Shown: in pieces, positions 1 through 5,593 of the stretch
How the letters are laid out: each line of letters begins with the position of its first letter
Numbering within the stretch: the stretch's first letter is position 1
Origin: Planctomycetota bacterium
GTDB lineage: Bacteria > Planctomycetota > Phycisphaerae > WQYP01
Length of the DNA stretch: 5,593 nt
Direction of reading: 5' to 3'
Assembly (NCBI GenBank): GCA_021795535.1
Contig: JAJYPG010000116.1
Coordinates: 1-5,593 of the forward strand
Made by a program: the position numbers and the translations under genes
Notes under the pieces: model-generated
Told to the model about the DNA's origin: nothing
What the model saw: the letters and a program-made list of their open reading frames with translations, nothing else
Databases searched by the model: none

Positions 1-2
1 CA

Positions 3-2840
3 CTAACCCCATTGGTCGGCCTGACCTATCAGGCGACATTTCATGTACTGCAAAGTGGAACCTATCGGATCGATCTGATCAATAAAGCCGGAATTCACAA
101 CTCGGACAATCGACCCTGGCCCATTGTGGCCATAGCCGATCAACCACCTGCTATACACATAACCACACCTGTAAAAATCATCCGCGTGCGTCCGGATGAC
201 ACAATTCCGATTGCGTTTAAGGCAACGGACGACTTTGGTCTTACGGCAATTCATGCCATTGTATCCGTGGACAAATCCGCACCGATGCGATACCGCGTCA
301 GGCTTGGCGCCCGGAATCTTACAGCGGTGAAACAGACCTGGAAGCTTTCGGTGGCACAACAACTGCTGGCAGCAAACAGGCCACGGGCAAGGAAAATATT
401 TTATCGGCTTTCCGCCACGGACAACTGCGAACCGGAAAATCAAACGACACGCACAAGTCTGTATGAAATGATTATTGATGCCAATATGCCGCTGGATTAT
501 CAGGCCGAAATGAACGAAAAAACTTATCATAACCTGCGTCATACGCTGCAAAAAGCCATTGCGCATCTGGGTAAAGCACGACAGGAAATGCCCAATCTCA
601 AGTGGGTTGCTCCGAGAAAAAAGTTTACTCCCGCACAAGTGGCGCAGGCGACAAGGCTTCAGGACGAACTGGGGCAGGCGGCGGCGAACCTGACCACCCA
701 TGCCGCGGCGATGGCCAACTCCCCTTATGCGAAAATAGCGGAGGCTGCGCAACAGGTGGCTGGTAAATCCATAGAGAAAGCCGCCAATCATGTGGCGGGC
801 GCATTGCTGAATTCTCCACGTGAAAGCAAGATGCGACAGAACAATCTGACGGCGGCACGAAAGGAAATGTCAACGGCACAGCAGAAGCTTCAACACCTGT
901 TGTGGCAACTCAACAAACAGGCAGGTCGGCAGCATCTTATGGATTCCGTGCAAAGCCTGGCCCAGGCCCAGCGGCATGTCTCGCAACAACTTTCGCTGAA
1001 TCCGCACTCGCCTGAGGCTCGTAAAACCCAGACTCAATTGCAGCGGCAACTGAAAAACTTAATCCGCCAGAACAAGGTACTTCAAACACCTACGGCTGCT
1101 GGCGTTCAACCAATGTTGAATCAGCTTAAGACAAATATCAGAAATATTATTGCCGGGCAGACCGCCATTAAGAGCGACCTGATGGCACAACTGGCCCGGC
1201 ATCAAGCTGCAGACCGGCTCTCGGCCCTTGCCCGGCAGCAGCAGACACTAAACGATAAAATCAGTGAATTTGAAACCAATAATACACTCCCCCTGCAAAC
1301 CGCTGGCGCGCAGCGGATAGTTCCGGGTAAATCAATCATGGCGTCGGCCAAAAACAATCTCCAGCAGCGCCTGCCCGCAGTGGCGCATCAGAATCAGGAA
1401 CAGATAGCTAAAGACTTGGATCAGGCGGCCCGACGACTAAACCAATCCAACACCCCTCCTACCGCAGCGCAACAATCCGCGGAAAACGACGCCAAGGCGA
1501 CGGTGAAGGCTGTCCAGGCCGCTACAAAAAACAACAACCAGCTTCAGTCCACGACTCCTGATTTCAATAAAGCCATCACCAGTGCCAACCGCATTCATGC
1601 ACTGGCGCAGAAATTGTTAAACGAAAATCCATCACCTGAAATGCGAAATGATCTGCAAAACGCAATGAATCAGGCGGATGAAGCTCACAACGCCGCCAAC
1701 GAACACAATGCTCGACAAACACAAATGGCTTTGCGTAAAGCGGGCAGCCTGGTGAGTACGGCGGCAATGAAAAATCTGGCCGACAAAACATTCAGCCTTC
1801 CCTCGGCCCAGCTTGCCCCGGCAACGGCGGAGGCACGAAAACTGGCGACCGAACAGAGAGCATTGGCCGCCAAAACCACCCAGCAGTTGCAACTTCTCCA
1901 GCGAGCTTCCCATGAGAATAATTCAACCATAAGCAATCATGGCAGGCAATTGGCAGTGGAAATTAAAAACGCCAATACCCTTGCCAAAACGGTGGAACAT
2001 CAAACGGCCGACGGCGCACCGGATCTTGCCAGAGCTGTTGCGCAAGCGAGAGTCCAAATTAAATCCGCCCAACAGGCTCAGGCAAAGGCCAATCAGTCGG
2101 GGAAAACTGGAAATGCGGCAATGGCCCAGGAACATCAGCAATCGGCCCTGCTGCACATGCAGCTCGCCCAAGGGGCGATTAATGGACTTCTTAACTCACC
2201 GGAAATTCGCGATATACCACAATACAATGATGCAATCGCCGGAGAAATTCATTCGCAGCTGGCCACGCCACCTGCCAATAATGCCGGAAGCCAGGCGGGC
2301 AAGCCCGTTGGCCGAAATACCCCACCACCCCATGCCAATAGTTTGCATGACAGACTCATGGCCGCGGCACAGCAGATAAAAAACGCTCTGAATTCGCAAC
2401 AACAAGCGCAATCAGGAAATGCTGGAGCCGCCCAGCAGGCGGCGCATGCGCTAAGCGCCGCCTCGCAAAATTTGTCCGGATCGCAACCCGGACAACCAGG
2501 GCGGCAAGGAGAATTAGGTCAGGCTGGCCAGCCAAGGCAACCGGGACAGACTGAACAAAACAATCAGGTTCCCAGCACCGGAAATTCGGTTCCGGGAATG
2601 GCCAATCAGGGTTTGGCATCGCGGCCAGTTGGTTCCTCCGGAGGCAATCCTGCCAATGGCGTACCACCCAAGACGGTTACAGAACTGGGCATAAGCCCGG
2701 CGGAATGGCGTAATCTCGGCCCGCTGCGACAGAAGGAACTGCTTAACACAGCACGGCAAAATATTCCCGCGGGTTACCGCCGCATGGTACGGGACTATTA
2801 TTTGCGATTGGCCAAAATGCACAGAACTGTGGCGGACTAG
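3..2840 (+). CDS. Large Ala/Gln-rich helical protein with N-terminal Ig-like domains, DUF4175-like (5'-truncated)
   Basis: The frame is open to the left edge, so the true start is outside; the TTG at 12 is an internal Leu codon. Residues below count from that TTG. Residues 1-45 and 46-157 look like two beta-rich Ig-like domains, with the pieces SGTYRIDL, DQPPAIHI and ATDDFGL. This matches the periplasmic part of planctomycete DUF4175-like proteins as I remember them. Residues about 165-745 are almost all helix, rich in Ala, Gln and Asn, and probably form coiled coils or helical hairpins. Residues 750-885 are a Q/P/G/N-rich linker. Residues 888-937 form a compact module (SPAEWRNLGPLRQKELL, then GYRRMVRDYYLRLAK) that resembles the conserved tail of these proteins. 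No membrane segment is visible; family members usually have theirs near the N-terminus. Biochemical function is unknown; a cell-envelope structural or scaffold role is inferred. The toroid-repeat gene follows within 47 bases, which suggests an operon. Confidence 0.85.
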   Translation, partial: LTPLVGLTYQATFHVLQSGTYRIDLINKAGIHNSDNRPWPIVAIADQPPAIHITTPVKIIRVRPDDTIPIAFKATDDFGLTAIHAIVSVDKSAPMRYRVRLGARNLTAVKQTWKLSVAQQLLAANRPRARKIFYRLSATDNCEPENQTTRTSLYEMIIDANMPLDYQAEMNEKTYHNLRHTLQKAIAHLGKARQEMPNLKWVAPRKKFTPAQVAQATRLQDELGQAAANLTTHAAAMANSPYAKIAEAAQQVAGKSIEKAANHVAGALLNSPRESKMRQNNLTAARKEMSTAQQKLQHLLWQLNKQAGRQHLMDSVQSLAQAQRHVSQQLSLNPHSPEARKTQTQLQRQLKNLIRQNKVLQTPTAAGVQPMLNQLKTNIRNIIAGQTAIKSDLMAQLARHQAADRLSALARQQQTLNDKISEFETNNTLPLQTAGAQRIVPGKSIMASAKNNLQQRLPAVAHQNQEQIAKDLDQAARRLNQSNTPPTAAQQSAENDAKATVKAVQAATKNNNQLQSTTPDFNKAITSANRIHALAQKLLNENPSPEMRNDLQNAMNQADEAHNAANEHNARQTQMALRKAGSLVSTAAMKNLADKTFSLPSAQLAPATAEARKLATEQRALAAKTTQQLQLLQRASHENNSTISNHGRQLAVEIKNANTLAKTVEHQTADGAPDLARAVAQARVQIKSAQQAQAKANQSGKTGNAAMAQEHQQSALLHMQLAQGAINGLLNSPEIRDIPQYNDAIAGEIHSQLATPPANNAGSQAGKPVGRNTPPPHANSLHDRLMAAAQQIKNALNSQQQAQSGNAGAAQQAAHALSAASQNLSGSQPGQPGRQGELGQAGQPRQPGQTEQNNQVPSTGNSVPGMANQGLASRPVGSSGGNPANGVPPKTVTELGISPAEWRNLGPLRQKELLNTARQNIPAGYRRMVRDYYLRLAKMHRTVAD
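2472..2557 (+). repeat. Gln-Pro-Gly low-complexity tract inside the large helical protein
   Basis: The coding sequence carries imperfect repeats of a Gln-Pro-Gly or Gln-Ala-Gly unit, such as QPGQPG, GQAGQP and RQPGQ, at residues about 821-847 counted from the TTG at 12. At the DNA level, variants of caacccggaca and caaccgggaca recur. The tract separates the Ala/Gln-rich helical part from the conserved C-terminal module and probably acts as a flexible linker. It could change length by repeat slippage, but the copies are imperfect, which makes that less likely. Confidence 0.5.
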
Positions 2841-2871
2841 CTGGGTGGCGACAGCGGCGTTCAGCTTTTTT
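2839..2871 (+). terminator. Possible weak terminator or attenuator between the two + strand genes
   Basis: The sequence AGCTG at 2839-2843 can pair with CAGCT at 2862-2866, and the pairing may be extended by two G-U pairs. A run of six T (2866-2871) starts at the foot of the stem. GCTG at 2840-2843 can instead pair with CAGC at 2852-2855, giving a mutually exclusive smaller hairpin. The stem is short and its loop is long, so termination would be weak at best. It may only lower expression of the downstream gene. Confidence 0.2.
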
Positions 2872-2877
2872 GGTAAT

Positions 2878-2881
2878 GGAA
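2878..2881 (+). promoter_or_regulatory. Weak ribosome binding site (GGAA) that favours the start at 2888
   Basis: GGAA lies six bases before the ATG at 2888. The other in-frame starts, TTG at 2870 and ATG at 2876, are preceded by a pyrimidine-rich stretch with no purine-rich site. The match is short, so this is only a modest argument for the 2888 start. Confidence 0.35.
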
Positions 2882-2887
2882 TCATTC

Positions 2888-3949
2888 ATGCAACAATTCA
2901 TATTAAAACGTTTATTCTCGTACCGTACCTGGACGTTGCTGATTCTGGTCGCCCTATCTGGCCTCGCTTCAGGTACAGGAGCTGTTTGCGGGAATCCTTC
3001 GCATGTTCCGCCGAATGCCCGCGCCGCCATTACTGGCGGACTGCTTTGGCTCTCACGGCAACAGATGCAAAATGGTGGTTTTTCGTGCCCACAGCCCAGT
3101 GATCGACCCGCAGTAACCTCTCTGGCGGTTATGGCTTTTCTGGCTCGCGGCTATACGCCGGCGCATGGTCCCTACCATCAGACGATAACGCGGGCCATCA
3201 ACTGGATTTTAACACAGCAGCAGCCCAATGGGTACATTGCCCCGCCTGGCGGCACCATGTATGACCATGGAATCGCCACGGTCATGCTGGCAGAAGTATA
3301 TGGCATGGTAAATCACTCGCAACGCTCTCGCGTGTCCCACGCTTTATCCAGAGCGGTAGCGCTTATTCTGGCGGCACAAAAAAAAACGCAAGGAGTCTTC
3401 GCGGGCGGCTGGCGCTATCAGCCGTGGAATAACGATGCGGATGTCTCTTGCACCGGATGGCAACTCATGGCCCTGCGTGGCGCGGCGGATTCGGGTGCGG
3501 CGGTGCCGAAAAACGCTATCAAAAATGGGATAAAATTTTTAATCCGCGATGCATGTCCCAGCGGCGGATTTGCCTACCAGCCAGGCGGTGCACCTGGTCG
3601 GGCACGCACCGGAACGGGAATTGTGGCAATGGAGTTGTTGGGGCAGCGCAATTCACCTCAAGCCATAGCAGGTGGCGATTACCTGATGGTTCATCCGCTG
3701 CAGCGCAACGAACCGTTTTATTTTTATGCGGTCTATTACTGCAGTCAGGCCGCCAACCAATTGGGAGGGAAATACTGGCAACATATTTACCCGCATATCC
3801 GCAATCAAGTTATTCGCCTGCAAAACTCCAATGGTTATTGGATTCCAACGGATGGAATTGAGCAACAGGGCGGAAAAGTGCTGGCCACTTCCATGGCGAT
3901 TCTTGCGTTGTGCGTGCCATTTCATTACCTGCCGCTATACCAGCGATGA
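2888..3949 (+). CDS. Secreted prenyltransferase/squalene-cyclase-repeat (alpha/alpha-toroid) protein
   Basis: The product is 353 residues long. Residues 1-14 carry basic residues and residues 15-30 are hydrophobic (WTLLILVALSGLASG), giving a signal peptide with a likely cut near residue 32. About six repeats follow, at roughly 47-88, 100-140, 152-201, 210-252, 259-293 and 304-343. Each has a helix of the type ITGGLLWLSRQQ followed by a Gly-aromatic turn (NGGF, NGYI, GGWRY, SGGFAY, NGYW) and a second helix. This is the alpha-toroid fold of squalene-hopene cyclases, protein prenyltransferases and complement-type domains. The segment DADVSCTGWQLMAL at 183-196 lies where cyclases have DxDD, but the last Asp is Val. 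It is half the length of a real squalene-hopene cyclase, so cyclase activity is unlikely; a binding or scaffold role outside the cytoplasm is inferred. The start at 2888 was chosen for its GGAA site and signal peptide; ATG 2876 is the alternative. It is probably co-transcribed with the large helical protein. Confidence 0.85.
   Translation: MQQFILKRLFSYRTWTLLILVALSGLASGTGAVCGNPSHVPPNARAAITGGLLWLSRQQMQNGGFSCPQPSDRPAVTSLAVMAFLARGYTPAHGPYHQTITRAINWILTQQQPNGYIAPPGGTMYDHGIATVMLAEVYGMVNHSQRSRVSHALSRAVALILAAQKKTQGVFAGGWRYQPWNNDADVSCTGWQLMALRGAADSGAAVPKNAIKNGIKFLIRDACPSGGFAYQPGGAPGRARTGTGIVAMELLGQRNSPQAIAGGDYLMVHPLQRNEPFYFYAVYYCSQAANQLGGKYWQHIYPHIRNQVIRLQNSNGYWIPTDGIEQQGGKVLATSMAILALCVPFHYLPLYQR
3378..3386 (+). 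repeat. A9 homopolymer tract within the toroid-repeat gene
   Basis: Nine consecutive A bases encode the end of a Gln codon, two Lys codons and the first base of a Thr codon. The tract sits between the first and second halves of the toroid domain. Runs of this length can cause polymerase slippage or indel mutation. The reading frame is intact here. Confidence 0.6.
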
Positions 3950-3975
3950 ATAATTCCCGCTTGCCGTGGGACAAA

Positions 3976-4000
3976 TGCCGTCAGGCCTTTCCTGAGGGCA
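3976..4000. terminator. Hairpin at the convergent gene ends, possible terminator
   Basis: TGCC-g-TCAGG pairs with CCTGA-g-GGCA around a five-base loop (CCTTT), giving nine base pairs with one G-G mismatch. It lies across the stop codon and last codons of the - strand kinase gene, 26 bases past the stop of the + strand gene. Read on the - strand it is followed by ATTTGT, a poor U-tract; on the + strand there is none. It could be a bidirectional terminator or an end-protecting structure. Part of the pairing lies in coding sequence, so chance is possible. Confidence 0.35.
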
Positions 4001-5593
4001 AGTTCCGGGGTGCATCAGGACGTTTGCTTTGGTTGGCATATTCAAAAAAGGTGCGGTAATTTTCCTTGAAGTAGCCGGCATTCCAGCTTTGCGTCGCATT
4101 AAGCACGATGCCAACCAGATTAGCTCGTACCTGAGAAAGCTGATCGCGAATGCGGCCAACCGTTCCACGACTGATCTGTCCGGCACGCACCACCGCAATA
4201 ACTCCATCCACTTTGGCCGCAAGATTAATGGAATCAGACACAAAGGTAAGCGGCGCACCATCAAAAATAATCATGTCATAGCGACTCTTGAGCTGCGCAA
4301 GCAGATCAGGAAATGCGCGATGTTCGGTAATTTCATTGGGCGACTTGGATCGTGCCCCCGCACCCATTAAATGTAGTGTGGGCAAATCTGCGCAAGGCAC
4401 AATAGCCTGATCCAGATTGCAGCGCCCCGTCAGAACATCCGCCAGCCCAACTCCAGGGATGTTGGAATAAACGGTCTGAAGCACAGGACGGTAAAAATTG
4501 GCATCAACCAGCAAAACACGAAGTTCACTCAGGGCGATTCCATTGGCGATATTACTGGCCACAGTGGAAGCCCCACCCGCCGGCGAAAAACTGGCCACCA
4601 GCAGTGTCTGTAAAGGCTTTTCACCGTTGAACACGGCAAGCCTTCCCCTGATCTGCCGGAAAGACTCGGCTGTCATGGAAGCGGGACTGGTGCGAATGCA
4701 GGTCATTGGATTGCCGCTGAGCATGGAGTCATCCGCATGATCAGGAATAAAACCCAGAAGCGGAAGGCGCATGATACCGCTGATGTCCCGCGGGGTGCGG
4801 ACACGCGTGTTGGTAAGCTCCAGAAGATAGGCCAACGCAAGCGCGGCAAGTAAACCAAGAATGGGACCCAGCACAAGAAATCGTTTGAGTTTGGGAAAGG
4901 CCATGCTTTCCGGAACGCTGGCGGAATATTGCAATTTCACACGCGATGAATTCTGCATGAGTCGCAGGTTGAAAAGGTCCGCCCGACTGGTCAGTGTGGC
5001 GAGCATTTTCTCCTGTGTTTTCAGCACAGACTCACGGTTGCGATATTTGGCGACAGCATCGTCCAAATCGCTAACGAGTCGACGTTTCGCATTGCGGCGA
5101 TTACGTGTTTCAACCGCTATGGCCATAGCCTGCTCGGCTTGAGATTTAGCCCCCTGCTGCATTTGCAGACGGGCGCGAACCTCAAGCTTCTGCCTTAGGC
5201 GATCTATTTGCCTTTGCACACTGGCTTCACGAATTTCCAAAGCGATTGTACGGCGATGATCAATGCCAAGGGTTGCCTTGGAAACCGCGACCTCCTGCTT
5301 AAGCGACAATAGATTCAAGCTCAGGCTGCGCAGCGTGGGATCGTCATTGACCAGTTCCTGCATACGCGGGGACAGTTGCAATGTATTGTTCTCAACCTGC
5401 TTTTTAATGGATTCGTAATTTGCCTGGGCAGCCTGGGCATCAATCTGCGCCTTGGTTAAAAGGGAGCTAAGATTGGCCAGCGTGGCATCCAGAATTGCGT
5501 CGCGTTCTATAAGACCGGGAACATTACGCGAACGGCGATAAAGTTCCAATTCGCGCTGTTGCGCCTGGACACGAGCGGCCACACGGGCCTGTG
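3981..5593 (-). CDS. Wzc/CpsD-type polysaccharide co-polymerase with degenerate BY-kinase domain (N-terminus beyond window)
   Basis: The frame is open to the right edge; the GTG at 5582 is an internal Val codon, used here as residue 1. Residues 1-205 are a charged coiled-coil region, ending in a GNVR-like segment (MQNSSRVKL) and a Pro-containing stretch (ASVPESMAFPKL). Residues 235-256 form the second membrane helix. The cytoplasmic BY-kinase domain covers about 300-515. It keeps the EX2RX2R oligomerisation motif (E306, R309, R312) and the Walker B Asp (D441 in MIIFDGAPL). The P-loop reads SPAGGAST, with Ala338 where SPGEGKST has Lys, and Walker A' reads VDANFYRP, with Asn362 in place of the second Asp. 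The tail has only Y504, Y509 and Y515. The family controls chain length and export of exopolysaccharide with a Wzy/Wzx system at the inner membrane. The Wzz domain and first membrane helix should lie beyond the edge. Kinase activity is doubtful; the family assignment is firm. Confidence 0.9.
   Translation of the reverse strand, partial: QARVAARVQAQQRELELYRRSRNVPGLIERDAILDATLANLSSLLTKAQIDAQAAQANYESIKKQVENNTLQLSPRMQELVNDDPTLRSLSLNLLSLKQEVAVSKATLGIDHRRTIALEIREASVQRQIDRLRQKLEVRARLQMQQGAKSQAEQAMAIAVETRNRRNAKRRLVSDLDDAVAKYRNRESVLKTQEKMLATLTSRADLFNLRLMQNSSRVKLQYSASVPESMAFPKLKRFLVLGPILGLLAALALAYLLELTNTRVRTPRDISGIMRLPLLGFIPDHADDSMLSGNPMTCIRTSPASMTAESFRQIRGRLAVFNGEKPLQTLLVASFSPAGGASTVASNIANGIALSELRVLLVDANFYRPVLQTVYSNIPGVGLADVLTGRCNLDQAIVPCADLPTLHLMGAGARSKSPNEITEHRAFPDLLAQLKSRYDMIIFDGAPLTFVSDSINLAAKVDGVIAVVRAGQISRGTVGRIRDQLSQVRANLVGIVLNATQSWNAGYFKENYRTFFEYANQSKRPDAPRNLPSGKA

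Noticed and set aside
12..14. TTG as the start of the large helical protein
   Set aside because: The frame continues upstream to the edge without a stop, and the protein begins in the middle of a beta-strand pattern, so the gene is truncated by the window.
3..791. A 262-codon open frame on the - strand opposite the large helical protein
   Set aside because: Its translation is rich in Arg, Cys, His and Phe with no domain-like pattern, and it lies fully opposite a gene with clear Ig-like and helical features. It is a shadow caused by base composition.
1939..2379. A 146-codon open frame on the + strand within the large gene
   Set aside because: It overlaps the helical region in another frame, its product is Arg/Pro/Trp-rich without a recognisable fold, and it has no clear ribosome binding site.
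2984..2998. Lipoprotein signal (Cys near the end of the signal peptide of the toroid protein)
   Set aside because: The residues before the Cys are GAV, which do not fit the lipobox with a small residue at -1 and Leu-like at -3. A normal signal peptidase I site is more likely.
3448..3861. A 137-codon open frame on the + strand within the toroid gene
   Set aside because: The overlapping frame carries the Gly-aromatic toroid repeats; this one shows no coherent pattern.
3956..3970. CCCGC-TTGCC-GTGGG hairpin in the convergent junction
   Set aside because: It has only five pairs, one of them G-T, and no U-tract on either strand, so it is weaker than the hairpin at 3976-4000.
4029..4370. Open frames on the + strand opposite the kinase gene, here and at 4498-4740 and 4861-5142
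   Set aside because: They lie opposite well-recognised BY-kinase and coiled-coil sequence and have no supporting motif.
5580..5582. GTG as the start of the co-polymerase
   Set aside because: The frame stays open to the edge and the Wzz domain and first membrane helix expected in this family are missing, so the real start is beyond 5593.

Overview
The window holds three protein-coding genes and almost no non-coding sequence. Two of the three run off an edge. The gene content points to a planctomycete-like bacterium, possibly of the Phycisphaerae type with moderate GC. The clues are a very long Ala/Gln/Asn-rich helical protein with Ig-like repeats and a conserved C-terminal tail, followed at once by a secreted prenyltransferase/squalene-cyclase-repeat protein. 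I recall that pairing as typical of planctomycete genomes. The assignment is an inference from protein style, not from a marker gene.

Left part (3-2840, + strand): the C-terminal 945 codons of a giant protein whose start lies before the window. It has two beta-rich Ig-like domains, then about 580 residues of Ala/Gln-rich helix, then a Q/P/G low-complexity linker and a compact basic/aromatic C-terminal module. Middle part (2888-3949, + strand): a signal-peptide protein with about six alpha/alpha-toroid repeats, 47 bases downstream and probably in the same operon. Right part (3981-5593, - strand): a convergent gene for a Wzc/CpsD-type polysaccharide co-polymerase fused to a BY-kinase domain. 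Its N-terminal Wzz part lies outside the window.

The two + strand genes probably act together at or outside the cytoplasmic membrane, in a process that is not defined. The - strand gene belongs to a separate exopolysaccharide locus. Its most striking feature is an ATP-binding site without the Walker A lysine and with an Asp-to-Asn change in Walker A', while the oligomerisation motif is kept. That suggests a pseudokinase that still works as a co-polymerase or scaffold. The 31-base convergent junction carries a hairpin that overlaps the end of the kinase gene. No RNA genes, mobile elements, CRISPR arrays or gene-free stretches above 300 bases were seen.
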